A DNA stretch of 64,000 bases from an uncultured Collinsella sp. (GTDB taxonomy: Bacteria; Actinomycetota; Coriobacteriia; Coriobacteriales; Coriobacteriaceae). This document shows positions 43,486-52,707 of the stretch, piece after piece. Below the pieces are notes generated by a model, which made no database searches, had not been told where the DNA came from, and saw nothing but the letters and a program-made list of their open reading frames with translations. The position numbers and the translations under genes were made by a program. The DNA lies in the NCBI GenBank assembly GCA_900542165.1, contig UQMM01000008.1:5282-69281 (forward strand), written 5' to 3'. Every line of letters begins with the position of its first letter. Position 1 is the first letter of the stretch.

Positions 43486-44406
43486 ATGCTCAATGCGATG
43501 GCGTGGGCGCTTGCCTGTTTTGGCGTTGTCGCTGCCGATATAGCCCTGAGCGTGGTTCTGTTTTCAGTTCTCGATGCCGTGTCGGTGCTGACGGGTTTCC
43601 CGATCGACAACCTCGATATTCAATGGTTCCAGGCTGCCGCTCAGACGGCGTCATTTTTGATGGCGCTGCTGTGGTGGCGTTATCTGTGGCCCCGCTCCTT
43701 CATGGCACGCCGGCAAGGCGAGCGCCCGCTCGGTGGGGGAGCAAGCGCGGCATGGAAGCGCATTGCCTGCGTTGTCGTGATCGGCCTATCCATGCAGGTG
43801 GTCATTAGCTACCTATGCGACGGCGTGCTGTCGCTGCTGCCCGAGGTCGCGGCAGACTATAGCGAGCTCGTCGAGGAAACGGGCATGGGCGATACCAGCC
43901 TTCTTGCCGTCCTGACCACGGTGCTCGGCGCTCCGTTTTGCGAGGAACTGCTGGTGCGCGGCATCATCTTTGAGTTTTCGCTGCGTGCGTTTAATCCACA
44001 GTGCCGTTCGCTCTGGAAGCGCCGGCGCCGCGCGAACGCGCAAGACGGCGCCATGGTGCCCTGGGCGGCCCCAAGCACGTGGGGTATCGCCGCGGCAATC
44101 GTGCTGCAGGCGGCCATCTTTGGCTTTATGCATATGAACTGGGTGCAGGGCTGCTATGCGGGCGCTGCCGGCCTCATTTTTGGTTGGGTGTTCGTGACCA
44201 CCGGAAAGCTCCGCTACACGATCCTACTGCACTTTGCCTTTAATGCCGGGTCGTATCTCATGACGTTGCTCTGGTTTGTGAACACGCCGCTCGACGTGGT
44301 GGTCACGGTTGCCATCGCCGGCTTTGTGCTGGTAGAGGCGATGCGCTCGCTGCTCCGGTCGTGCATTCCTGCGCCACGCGAAGCTGATCGGCCTGATTAT
44401 CAATGA
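43486..44406 (+). CDS. CPBP-family intramembrane metalloprotease
   Basis: 306 residues with about seven membrane segments. The CPBP (CAAX protease and bacteriocin-processing) motifs are all visible: EELLVRG with the paired glutamates, FGFMHMNWVQG, and HFAFNAGS. Members cleave peptides within the membrane or confer bacteriocin self-immunity; the substrate here is unknown. GAGGAGG lies before ATG 43486; an in-frame GTG at 43462 falls inside the palindrome. It converges with the AraC gene, the stop codons being 2 bases apart. Confidence 0.9.
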   Translation: MLNAMAWALACFGVVAADIALSVVLFSVLDAVSVLTGFPIDNLDIQWFQAAAQTASFLMALLWWRYLWPRSFMARRQGERPLGGGASAAWKRIACVVVIGLSMQVVISYLCDGVLSLLPEVAADYSELVEETGMGDTSLLAVLTTVLGAPFCEELLVRGIIFEFSLRAFNPQCRSLWKRRRRANAQDGAMVPWAAPSTWGIAAAIVLQAAIFGFMHMNWVQGCYAGAAGLIFGWVFVTTGKLRYTILLHFAFNAGSYLMTLLWFVNTPLDVVVTVAIAGFVLVEAMRSLLRSCIPAPREADRPDYQ

Positions 44407-44408
44407 CT

Positions 44409-45401
44409 TTAACTAGACCGATGCGCCCTGAATACACCTGGCGTTTCGCCGAATGCTTCTTTGAATTTTGAGTAAAAGAATGACATGTTGGAGATGCCGA
44501 CTTTTCGGGCTACATACTGCACGCTGCGCTCGGTGTTGTTGAGAAGATATGCCGCCTCTGTGAGCTGCTGGTTGAGCTTGATTTGCGAAAACGTTTTGCC
44601 GGTTTTTTGCTTGATCAAGCTGCTGAGATAGCTGGTGCTATAACCCGTATCGCTCGCAATGCTTTCGAGCGTGCAGTCGCCGTAGCTTCGCTCAATATGA
44701 TTCAGAATCGACACGATGCGCTCGTCCGACATGATTGCCTGGTTATCAGTTGCAGAGCGTCGGTACAGTCCTCGAATGAGAACAAGGAATAGGCTGACGG
44801 CGAGGTGCCTCATGAGTTCATTAGAGTAGGCATCTTTAAAGTGATATTCGATAAAGAGCATCTCGATGAGGCGTCGCGCATGTCGGGCGTATTCCTCTGG
44901 AAGAATGAGATATTTTCGGGCCTCGCGGTTTTTGGACACAAAATCAAATAGAAGATTCGTTAATGGTGACGCGCCGGGTAGCTGGTTCAGGAACAACGAA
45001 TCGAACATTTCTTTTTTGAAGACGATCGAAATGACGATATCATGCTCGCCCTTAACGTATGGAACGCTTCTGACTACGCCGGTGTTGCAAATGAGCACGT
45101 CGCCCTTTTTAAGGAGTAGTCGCCGTCCGTTGACGATAAACGTGCAGACGCCGTCGTACACGTAGTTAAGCTCCATATCCCGATTGATATGAGGAGGAAT
45201 GTCGGTAAAGCGCGACTCCTTGATAAGGCCCACGGGGTTTTCGTCGAGGGTTTCTTTCCAATCAAACAGATAGACTTCTTCGCCGCTAATGGTTGTGGTT
45301 TCCACCCTGTTATATCGCGGGCTGAGCTCTCCCGGATGCGTGCGATGCCACTCTTCGGTCTCGGTATGCGTATAGAGCAGCTGTTTGAGATTCGAATCCA
45401 T
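44409..45401 (-). CDS. AraC-family regulator, likely of the adjacent beta-glucoside genes
   Basis: 330 residues. A cupin-like sensor domain occupies the first two thirds (FTDIPPHINRDMELNYVYDGVCTFIVNG). A C-terminal AraC domain carries two helix-turn-helix units (TLESIASDTGYSTSYLSSLIKQKTGKTFSQI and VQYVARKVGISNMSFFYSKFKEAFGETPG). It is transcribed divergently from the GH1-PTS operon across a 154-base AT-rich gap, so it probably activates that operon when a beta-glucoside or its phosphate is present. Confidence 0.9.
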   Translation of the reverse strand: MDSNLKQLLYTHTETEEWHRTHPGELSPRYNRVETTTISGEEVYLFDWKETLDENPVGLIKESRFTDIPPHINRDMELNYVYDGVCTFIVNGRRLLLKKGDVLICNTGVVRSVPYVKGEHDIVISIVFKKEMFDSLFLNQLPGASPLTNLLFDFVSKNREARKYLILPEEYARHARRLIEMLFIEYHFKDAYSNELMRHLAVSLFLVLIRGLYRRSATDNQAIMSDERIVSILNHIERSYGDCTLESIASDTGYSTSYLSSLIKQKTGKTFSQIKLNQQLTEAAYLLNNTERSVQYVARKVGISNMSFFYSKFKEAFGETPGVFRAHRSS

Positions 45402-45555
45402 GGGGTGCTCCAGGGGTGAACGGTAGAATCGATGCCTTAAACGGTATTATATCTAAAAAAAATGTTATAAACCCACGCTTTCTATGCGATATCTTATGCA
45501 CCTTGTTCTTCCTAGTATTGGGTTATCCGCTGGAGCATCCGATCAAGGAGGGCAA

Positions 45556-47034
45556 ATGAGTAAGTTAAAACATGGGTTTGACTCCGACTTTTTATGGGGC
45601 GGAGCCATATCGTGCTCGCAGGCCGATGGCGCCTGGAATGAGGGCGGAAAGGGAAAGTCGACGCAGGATTGTCGATGGCTGGATGGTACCTGGACTCATG
45701 ACCAGATTGAGGACAAGCATCAAAACAACCCCTTCTGCCATGACGAGCTAATGAACGCTCTCGCAGATGACGGCGTTGAGTTCTACCCGTTTAGGCGTGG
45801 CAACGACTTCTATCATCACTATCGTGAGGACATCGCGCTTTTTGCGGAGATGGGTCTCAAGCTGTTCCGCACCTCTATTTGCTGGAGCCGAATCTATCCT
45901 AACGGAGATGACCTTGAGCCTAACCGCGAAGGCATCGAGTGGTATCGAAGCATGCTGGGTGAGTGCAAAAAGCACGGCATTAAGACCTTCATCACCATGC
46001 TCCACTATGACATCCCGGTAAATCTTGTCACCACATATGGGGGATGGAAGAATCGCAAGACGATTGATTTCTTCGCCCGCTATGTCGAGACAATCGTTAC
46101 GGAATTGGGCGATCTGGTCGATTTCTGGCTACCTTTTAACGAGTTCAATGCAGCGCGTTTTTCGCCTTGGGACGGGGTCTGTCTGGTCAAAGACGAAGAG
46201 GGGGAGAACTTCGATCGAGCCATCTTCCAGTGCCTGCACCACGAGTTCGTTGCCAATGCGCGCGCCGTCGAGATTGTCCATCGTCTTTCGCCCGATACTC
46301 CCGTTGGCGGCATGATCGCTCGATTCTGTACGTATCCCGCCACCTGCCGTCCCGAAGATAACATGCAGGCTATTCACGACGACCAGTATTCCAACTGGTT
46401 CTATACGGACGTGATGGCTCGTGGAAAATACCCCGCTTATATGAATCGCTATTTCGATGCGTGCGATATCGAGATTCAAATGGAGCCGGGCGATGAGGAG
46501 CTCATCGCTCGCAACACGGTCGACTTCCTGGCCTTCTCGTACTACTTTTCCCAGGTATCCACCTGCGATCAGGGATGGGAGAAGACTGCGGGTAATCTGG
46601 TCATGGCAAACAAGAACCCTTATCTCGAGACGAGTGAGTGGGGCTGGCAGCTCGATCCCATTGGTCTGAGGGTTACCCTTAACCAGATGTATGACCGCTA
46701 TGGGCTGCCCCTGTATATCGCCGAGAACGGCCTCGGTACATCTGATGTAGTCGAGGAGGATGGCAGCATCCACGACGAGTATCGAATCGATTATTTGCGC
46801 CAGCACATAAAGTGCCTTAAGGAAGCAGTGATCGATGGCGTTGACGTGCGCGGATACATGATCTGGGGATTCATTGACCTTGTTGCCTGCGGTCCTCTTA
46901 CGATGGACAAGCGCTACGGGCTTATCTATGTCGATCTGGATAATTGCGGCAACGGCACTGCGGAGCGCTCGCGTAAAGACTCTTTCTATTGGTATCAGAA
47001 ATGTATCGCCACTAATGGCGAGGATCTTGGGTAG
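45556..47034 (+). CDS. GH1 6-phospho-beta-glucosidase
   Basis: 492 residues. It hydrolyses phosphorylated beta-glucosides imported by the PTS. GH1 features: N-terminal FLWGGAISCSQADGAWNEGGKG, the acid/base region LPFNEFNAARFSPW and the nucleophile region LYIAENGLG (Glu in ENG). The C-terminal GYMIWGFIDLVACG segment is typical of the 6-phospho group, where Ser/Lys/Tyr contacts hold the phosphate. ATG 45556 has AAGGAGGG; longer in-frame starts have none. The PTS gene follows with its start 12 bases after the stop codon. Confidence 0.93.
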   Translation: MSKLKHGFDSDFLWGGAISCSQADGAWNEGGKGKSTQDCRWLDGTWTHDQIEDKHQNNPFCHDELMNALADDGVEFYPFRRGNDFYHHYREDIALFAEMGLKLFRTSICWSRIYPNGDDLEPNREGIEWYRSMLGECKKHGIKTFITMLHYDIPVNLVTTYGGWKNRKTIDFFARYVETIVTELGDLVDFWLPFNEFNAARFSPWDGVCLVKDEEGENFDRAIFQCLHHEFVANARAVEIVHRLSPDTPVGGMIARFCTYPATCRPEDNMQAIHDDQYSNWFYTDVMARGKYPAYMNRYFDACDIEIQMEPGDEELIARNTVDFLAFSYYFSQVSTCDQGWEKTAGNLVMANKNPYLETSEWGWQLDPIGLRVTLNQMYDRYGLPLYIAENGLGTSDVVEEDGSIHDEYRIDYLRQHIKCLKEAVIDGVDVRGYMIWGFIDLVACGPLTMDKRYGLIYVDLDNCGNGTAERSRKDSFYWYQKCIATNGEDLG

Positions 47035-47045
47035 GAGTGATTGTC

Positions 47046-48416
47046 GTGGCAGACAAGAAGGAACTGGCCGCTCGTGTCCTCGAGCTCGTGGGCGGCGCCG
47101 ATAACGTTGTTATGGCAACGCACTGCATTACAAGGCTCAGATTCAACCTGAAGGACGATAGCAAGGCAGACCTGGAGGCCCTTAAGACGCTTGACGGCGC
47201 CTTGGGCGCGCAGGTTAAAGACGGACAGTGGCAAGTTATCATCGGCGCCAGCGTGGGGTCGGTATATGACGAATTGGAGCCCATGCTAGGTGACAGGATG
47301 GGTGGCGAGGTCTCCGCCGACGCCGAGCAGCCTGAGCTCCAAAAAGGTTCGGCTCGCGTATTCGATATCATCACCGGCATCTTCTCCGCTATCATTCCCG
47401 CACTGGTGGCGGGAGGCATCGTAAAGGGCATCCTGGCTGCTATCGCGGCTTTTGGAATCGACACGGGTGCCGGCGACTTTGCGATATTCAATATGATTTC
47501 GGATATCCCGTTCTACTTCTTGCCGTTTTTGCTGGCAATGTCTACAGCTGATAAGTTCCGGGTCAACCGTTCGCTTGCGCTTTGTGTTGCCGGATCGCTG
47601 ATGTACCCGACCATTGTCAACGCTGTCGGTACGGGCGAGACGCCCCTTGCGCTGTTCGGTTTTGCGGTGCCGATTTTTAGCTACGCCGATTCCGTGTTCC
47701 CGGTTATCTTTGGCGTCATTGGCTTGTCTTTTGTATATCGCGCAATCGACAAAGTCGTGCCGGATCTTTTTAAGCTCGTTGTCGTTCCGGCGCTCTCCCT
47801 TGCTATCGTGATTCCCGTCAACCTGTTTGTGCTCGCTCCGATTGGTGCCTGGTGCGGTCTTGGTCTTGCCAACGGTATCGTTTGGCTATTCTCGACGTTA
47901 GGCCCCGTTGCCGGTTTTCTGCTGGGCTTCTTTATGCCGCTTATCGTGCTCTTCGGCATGCATCAGTCAACGAGCCCTATCCAGATTTCCAATATCGCAA
48001 CGCTTGGGTATGACTATCTGCTCCCGATCTCTTTCTGCCATAACCTCGCCGAAAGTGGTGCGTCTTTTGGTGCAGCCCTGCGCATGACCGACGAAAAGCT
48101 CAAGTCCGCTGCAATGACGTGCGCCTTCTCAGCATTTATGGGAATTTCCGAGCCCGCCTTGTTTACCGTTCAGGTTCCTAACAGGACTCCGCTTATCGCT
48201 GCGATGATCGCGGATGGCATTGGCGGTGCGCTTACCGTTGTTCTCGGCGCAAAGTGCTTCGGCTTTGTTATGCCCGGCATTACCTCGTTGCCCGTTTATG
48301 CCGATCCAAGCGGCAATCCCATGAACCTGATCATGATTGTCGTCTGCATCGCTTTGACTTGGGTTATCTCTGCGGCGCTCTCGTTTGCGCTCTATGGTCG
48401 TTTCGACAAAAAGTAA
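47046..48416 (+). CDS. PTS beta-glucoside-type transporter, EIIBC
   Basis: 456 residues. An N-terminal EIIB domain has the phosphorylated Cys27 in NVVMATHCITRLRFNL, and a C-terminal EIIC with about ten membrane segments follows (GIFSAIIPALVAGGIVKGIL, MHQSTSPIQISNIATLGYD). The EIIA domain found at the C-terminus of BglF/BglP is absent, so a separate EIIA must serve it. It imports and phosphorylates a beta-glucoside that the GH1 enzyme then cleaves. GTG 47046 is set by AGGAG at 47033; a GTG at 47037 would be too close to it. Confidence 0.93.
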   Translation: MADKKELAARVLELVGGADNVVMATHCITRLRFNLKDDSKADLEALKTLDGALGAQVKDGQWQVIIGASVGSVYDELEPMLGDRMGGEVSADAEQPELQKGSARVFDIITGIFSAIIPALVAGGIVKGILAAIAAFGIDTGAGDFAIFNMISDIPFYFLPFLLAMSTADKFRVNRSLALCVAGSLMYPTIVNAVGTGETPLALFGFAVPIFSYADSVFPVIFGVIGLSFVYRAIDKVVPDLFKLVVVPALSLAIVIPVNLFVLAPIGAWCGLGLANGIVWLFSTLGPVAGFLLGFFMPLIVLFGMHQSTSPIQISNIATLGYDYLLPISFCHNLAESGASFGAALRMTDEKLKSAAMTCAFSAFMGISEPALFTVQVPNRTPLIAAMIADGIGGALTVVLGAKCFGFVMPGITSLPVYADPSGNPMNLIMIVVCIALTWVISAALSFALYGRFDKK

Positions 48417-48445
48417 CGACGTTTTGAGATAGACAATATTAATCG

Positions 48446-48494
48446 GCCGCTCGCCGGGGAATCGTTCTGCGACGCCCCGGCGAGCGGCATTTTA
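48446..48494 (+). terminator. Strong terminator after the GH1-PTS operon
   Basis: 14-bp stem GCCGCTCGCCGGGG/CCCCGGCGAGCGGC, then ATTTTATT. It also separates the operon from the convergent minus-strand gene. Confidence 0.88.
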
Positions 48495-48542
48495 TTGGTG
48501 GGGCGTGTCGTGTCGCCAACGGCGGCATGCCGCCTCGCCGCG

Positions 48543-50693
48543 CTAGTTGCGCCTGCCGCCTCCGTTGGCACCCTGACGCCCCTGAGCTGCACGGTTGCGA
48601 CCGGCGGTGTTCTGCGCACGCGACATGCCGCCGTGGCCCTTGCTGCCCTTGGGCCCCTTGCCGGCGGCGCCACCGTGGGTCTTGCCGCCCTTCTTGCCAG
48701 CGCCGTGTCCGCCGCCAGCAGATGTCTCGCCCGGGCGTGGCGGCACGGGGCGAATCAGACAATGCTTGGTGTAGCCGATTAGGTCACGACGCCCGGCCTT
48801 TTCCAGCGCCTCGCGTACGAGCTTGTAGTTCTCGGGCTTGCGATACTGGATGAGCGCACGCTGCATGGCCTTCTCGTGCGGGTCGCGCGCCACATAGATC
48901 GGCTCCATGGTGCGCGGATCCACGCCGGTGTAGTACATGCACGTCGACATGGTGGACGGCGTGGGGTAGAAGTCCTGCACCTGCTCGGGCATGTAGCCCA
49001 TGTCGCGCACGGCTTCGGCAAGGTCTACGGCTTCCTTCATCGTCGAGCCGGGGTGGCTCGAGATCAGGTACGGCACCACATACTGCTTGAGTCCGTATTC
49101 GCGGTTCAGGCGCTCAAATTTACGGCAGAATGCATCGTAGACGGCTCGGCTCGGTTTGCCCATCACGGACAGCACCGCGTCGCTCACGTGCTCGGGTGCT
49201 ACGCGTAGCTGGCCCGAGACATGATACTCCAGCAGCTCGCGTAAAAACTCGTCCGAGGCATCGGCCATGGTGTAGTCAAAGCGGATGCCGCTGCGCACGA
49301 AGACCTTTTTGACGCCCGGCAGCTGGCGCAGGTCACGCAACAGCTGCGTGTAGCCGCTCTCGTCGACCACCATATTCTTGCACACGCTCGGCCAGAGGCA
49401 GCGCTTGTTCTTGCATACGCCGTGCTTGAGTTGCTTGTCGCAGGCAGGACGGCTAAAGTTGGCCGTCGGCCCTCCCACGTCGTTGATGTAGCCCTTAAAC
49501 TCGGGATCGCGCGTGAGCAGCTCGGCCTCGCGCATGATCGAGTCGTGGCTGCGCATCTGCAACACGCGACCCTGGTGGAAGGTGAGGGCGCAAAACGAGC
49601 ACTCGCCAAAACAGCCGCGGTTGGAGCTAATGGAAAACTTGATCTCGGCAAAGGCCGGCACGCCGCCCGCCGCGTCGTAGTCGGGATGCCAATCGCGTGC
49701 GTAGGGGAGTTCGGCAACCTCGTCCATCTCATCGGTGGTGAGTGTCGCCGATGGCGGGTTCTGCACCACATAGACGCTGTTGGGGTAGGGCTCTACCAGG
49801 CGATGCCCGGTGATGGGGTCCATATTCTGCTGCTGCACGTTAAAGCTGCGCGCGTAGTTGAGCTTGTCGGCGGCAAGGTCGTCCCAGCTGGGCAACAGGT
49901 CGTAGTCGTAGACCTCGTCGAGCGAGCCTGTGCGGTAGACGGTGCCGTTGATATAGGTGATCTGATCGACGGGCAGTCCCGCGTCGAGCGCGTCGGCGAT
50001 CTCGACGATCGCGTGCTCGCCCATGCCGTAGATGAGGATGTCGGCGCCCGAGTCGAGCAGTACCGAGCGCTTGAGCTTGTCCTGCCAGTAGTCGTAGTGG
50101 GCCAGGCGACGCAGGCTTGCCTCGATGCCGCCGATAATGATGGGAGCGTCCTTGAACGTCTGGCGAATGAGGTTGCCGTAGACCGTGACGGCACGATTGG
50201 GACGGCGCCCCTCCTCGCCACCGGGGGTATAGGCGTCGGTGTGGCGGCGGTGCTTGGTCACCGAATAGTGGTTGACCATGGAGTCCATGTTGCCGGCACT
50301 GACGAGAAAGCCCAGGCGAGGCTCGCCGAGCACCGTGATGCTGGCGGGGTCAGTCCAGTCGGGTTGGCAGATAATGCCCACTTTGTAGCCGTGTGCGTCG
50401 AGCACGCGGCTGACGATGGCCATACCAAAGCTAGGGTGGTCCACGTAGGCGTCGCCGCAGATGTAGACAAAGTCGCACTGGTCCCAGCCGCGCGCATCCA
50501 TGTCGGCGCGGCTGACGGGGAGGAACTTATCGCGGCCCGGTCGCCAGGGACGGGTGGGCGCAGCCGGAGTGTGCGCGACCCGGGTGGCGGGGGAGGCCGT
50601 GGCCTGCGCCTTACCGCCGCGCTTTTGCTGCTGGCCGCGCTGGGCATGCTTGCCGTGCTGGTTGTGCTGAGCGTCCTGGGGCTTTTTTGCCAC
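48543..50693 (-). CDS. YgiQ-family radical SAM protein
   Basis: 716 residues. The radical SAM cluster motif CxxxCxxC is in GCFGECSFCALTFHQGR. The N-terminal VYICGDAYVDHPSFGMAI and the GGIEASLRRLAHYDYW region are diagnostic of the YgiQ (UPF0313) family, whose reaction is unknown. A third conserved region contains KNKRCLWPSVCKNMV. Both ends are low complexity: an N-terminal Gln/Lys/Ala-rich stretch and a Gly/Lys/Ala/Gln-rich tail. GTG 50693 is preferred, with GGGAGGAA upstream; a frame extending to 50873 runs through the promoter region. Confidence 0.9.
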   Translation of the reverse strand: MAKKPQDAQHNQHGKHAQRGQQQKRGGKAQATASPATRVAHTPAAPTRPWRPGRDKFLPVSRADMDARGWDQCDFVYICGDAYVDHPSFGMAIVSRVLDAHGYKVGIICQPDWTDPASITVLGEPRLGFLVSAGNMDSMVNHYSVTKHRRHTDAYTPGGEEGRRPNRAVTVYGNLIRQTFKDAPIIIGGIEASLRRLAHYDYWQDKLKRSVLLDSGADILIYGMGEHAIVEIADALDAGLPVDQITYINGTVYRTGSLDEVYDYDLLPSWDDLAADKLNYARSFNVQQQNMDPITGHRLVEPYPNSVYVVQNPPSATLTTDEMDEVAELPYARDWHPDYDAAGGVPAFAEIKFSISSNRGCFGECSFCALTFHQGRVLQMRSHDSIMREAELLTRDPEFKGYINDVGGPTANFSRPACDKQLKHGVCKNKRCLWPSVCKNMVVDESGYTQLLRDLRQLPGVKKVFVRSGIRFDYTMADASDEFLRELLEYHVSGQLRVAPEHVSDAVLSVMGKPSRAVYDAFCRKFERLNREYGLKQYVVPYLISSHPGSTMKEAVDLAEAVRDMGYMPEQVQDFYPTPSTMSTCMYYTGVDPRTMEPIYVARDPHEKAMQRALIQYRKPENYKLVREALEKAGRRDLIGYTKHCLIRPVPPRPGETSAGGGHGAGKKGGKTHGGAAGKGPKGSKGHGGMSRAQNTAGRNRAAQGRQGANGGGRRN

Positions 50694-50955
50694 GATTCCT
50701 CCCGTTGTTAGTATGCTGCACGTAATTGTAACCAGTCTTTTTGGGACGGCGCTAAAAAGACTGGTGGAGTACATGGGCTGGCGGATCGGCACGTCGATGC
50801 GTGTGTCGCACCCGCCGTTTGTTTCCAGACTGTGTATCTGCGCGTTGGAGAACCCGTCTCGCGCGCATGCCATGTTGTCAATGGGTTACAGTATGAACGG
50901 CGGCTATGTTTCCGCCAACGCACGAGAGAGTCGTCAACAAGGAGGATGCACGACG

Positions 50956-51675
50956 ATGCAGCGTGCCAAACAGATATCGGAGTCCATCGAGCTGGGCATC
51001 ATCTTGGCGCTCGCCGGTGGCTTTATGGATGTGTATTCGTACATTGGGCGCGATCATGTTTTCGCCAACGCGCAGACGGGCAACATCCTGCTCGTGGGCG
51101 TGAGCATCTCGGAGGGCAATTGGGCACTTGCGGGGCGCTACTTCTTCCCTGTGGTGTCGTTTGCTGTGGGTATTATGCTTGCCGACCTGGTACACGAGCG
51201 GTTTGGCAGCGTGATTCACTGGCGCCAAGTGACGGTGTTCTTTGAAGCCGTCATCTTGCTGGGCGTGAGCTTTATCCCCGGTGGCGGTTACAACCTGCTC
51301 GCCAACTGCCTCACCTCGTTTGCCTGCGGCATGCAGGTCGAGAGCTTCCGCAAGATACATGGTCACGGCATCGCCACGACCATGTGCATCGGTAACCTGC
51401 GCAACGCGCTGCAAAACGTGGACGACTACATCATCACCCACAAGCGCGGCTTTTTGGAAAACGGCGTGCTGTACTTTGGCGTGATCTTTACCTTTGTGTT
51501 TGGCGCCGTGCTGGGCAACTGGTGTATTGAGCGCATGGGCCTGCATGCCATCGTCGTGGCGAGCTTGCTGCTGTTTGTCGCGTTTGCCATCATGTTTATC
51601 GACCGCGAGCGCGATTTGCACAGGAAATGGGCCCGCATCATAGCTGACTGGCAGACCGCGAGTCTTAAGCGCTAA
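50956..51675 (+). CDS. YoaK family membrane protein (DUF1275)
   Basis: 239 residues with about six membrane segments. The conserved opening ELGIILALAGGFMDVYSYIGRDHVFANAQTGNILL and FASGMQVESFRK-type segment (FACGMQVESFRKIHGHGIATTMCIGNLR) are the DUF1275/YoaK signature. No function is known. ATG 50956 is preceded by AAGGAGG with 9 bases' spacing; earlier in-frame starts lie in the region divergent from ygiQ. Confidence 0.88.
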   Translation: MQRAKQISESIELGIILALAGGFMDVYSYIGRDHVFANAQTGNILLVGVSISEGNWALAGRYFFPVVSFAVGIMLADLVHERFGSVIHWRQVTVFFEAVILLGVSFIPGGGYNLLANCLTSFACGMQVESFRKIHGHGIATTMCIGNLRNALQNVDDYIITHKRGFLENGVLYFGVIFTFVFGAVLGNWCIERMGLHAIVVASLLLFVAFAIMFIDRERDLHRKWARIIADWQTASLKR

Positions 51676-51682
51676 GGTGCAT

Positions 51683-51742
51683 GTTCGTAACAACATTCAG
51701 GAGCCAGAAAAAACTATCCAGCTCCTGAATGTTGCTACGAAC
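51683..51742. repeat. 60-nt palindrome after the YoaK gene, possible terminator
   Basis: 22-base arms GTTCGTAACAACATTCAGGA.. and the complement with one mismatch, a 16-base loop, and CTTTTT just beyond. It can terminate the YoaK transcript, but its length and loop are more like the other palindromic repeats. Confidence 0.7.
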
Positions 51743-51755
51743 TGCTTTTTGCGAT

Positions 51756-52295
51756 TTATTCGAGATGCTCTTCAATCCGAGCCCTAAGAAGGGCAATGGC
51801 TGTAGGTATTCCAATTGCGGCGGCTAATTCGGCTTTATCCAAAACCTGTATGCTAAAGCACGATTGTTTATCACATTGAAGGACGATAACTGAAGATAGT
51901 TTCACTTCCCGTTGGCTGAATATATCGTAATCTCCAAATAGGAAGTTACCTTTTATTGTGTAATTCGGTATGTTCGTTACGCACTTCATCTCAAGTCTGT
52001 TTAGGCCATAATCAAACACCGCAACTTCCTTGTGTTCGATGATGAGCGCAACCCTGGGCATGTTGCTAAAACCACCGTCGACGACAGTGAAGAGTTTTTC
52101 ATTTGCATCGTCATAAACGGTATATTTAAGACTCAATAGCTGTCCTAGTGGACCCGTGAACCCATGTTTTTTGATGTTGAGGTTGTCTCCTGCTGGGTTG
52201 ATGAGAGCCAGAGTATGCGGATAAGGGTTACCTTCAATTGAGATTTTATATTCGTTTGTAGCCGTCTTGCTCGATTTAGGACAACTAGCCACCAT
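51756..52295 (-). CDS. LURP-one/tubby-like (LOR) family protein, probable
   Basis: 179 residues. The beta-rich pattern SLKYTVYDDANEKLFTVV..., VALIIEHKEVAVFD and the final hydrophobic helix LAAAIGIPTAIALLRARIEEHL suggest a small tubby-like barrel of the LOR/YxjI group. These proteins are thought to bind membrane lipids. Base composition is clearly more AT-rich than the neighbours, as is the gap upstream, hinting at acquisition by transfer. ATG 52295 has GAGG upstream. The family call is tentative. Confidence 0.6.
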   Translation of the reverse strand: MVASCPKSSKTATNEYKISIEGNPYPHTLALINPAGDNLNIKKHGFTGPLGQLLSLKYTVYDDANEKLFTVVDGGFSNMPRVALIIEHKEVAVFDYGLNRLEMKCVTNIPNYTIKGNFLFGDYDIFSQREVKLSSVIVLQCDKQSCFSIQVLDKAELAAAIGIPTAIALLRARIEEHLE

Positions 52296-52476
52296 GTGTC
52301 ATCGCCTCGATCGAATTGGAACCGTCTTCTGCTTCGTGCGGAGAATTACGCTGTACGTTGCAGTAGATGCAGCTGCAATAACCGCATGGGCAATTTCTAA
52401 CAAAATGAATGACGTTATTTGCTGCATGCATGTTATTCACTACAAAGTATCTTTTTATAAACGTATTGTCAAACAT
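52285..52476 (-). CDS. Possible small Cys-rich protein overlapping the tubby-like gene
   Basis: 63 codons. The frame contains CPCGYCSCIYC, reminiscent of a small metal-binding knuckle. Its stop codon overlaps the start of the next minus-strand gene by 11 bases, as in coupled pairs. There is no good ribosome binding site, and the predicted promoter overlaps its 5' end, so it may be chance. Confidence 0.25.
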   Translation of the reverse strand: MFDNTFIKRYFVVNNMHAANNVIHFVRNCPCGYCSCIYCNVQRNSPHEAEDGSNSIEAMTHGG

Positions 52477-52707
52477 ATATTGCTAAAACAGAAACAATTT
52501 ATAGACTGAGTCGGTCGTATTCTTTGGGCGATTGCTCCCATAATCTAGCCTTCGCTGCTGTCGGGAGGGAAGGACTAGGGCTCCGTTATTCTGTTGAAAC
52601 GCTTTAACACTTTTGACGTTCTCACGCGTTTTTTGTTTCAAAAGCGTTAGGATGGGACTTATAGCGCGGGGCGTAATGGATGCCCCGCACACGATGGGAG
52701 GCTATCA
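52296..52707. other. AT-rich intergenic region
   Basis: 412 bases, markedly AT-rich compared with the rest of the window. It contains a minus-strand promoter candidate (52444-52472) and the GGGAGG ribosome binding site of the following gene. Apart from the weak Cys-rich frame, no gene is seen. Confidence 0.5.
52444..52472 (-). promoter_or_regulatory. Predicted promoter for the tubby-like gene
   Basis: On the minus strand, TTGACA and TACTTT are separated by 17 bases. The -35 is a perfect consensus; the -10 is weak. Confidence 0.45.
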
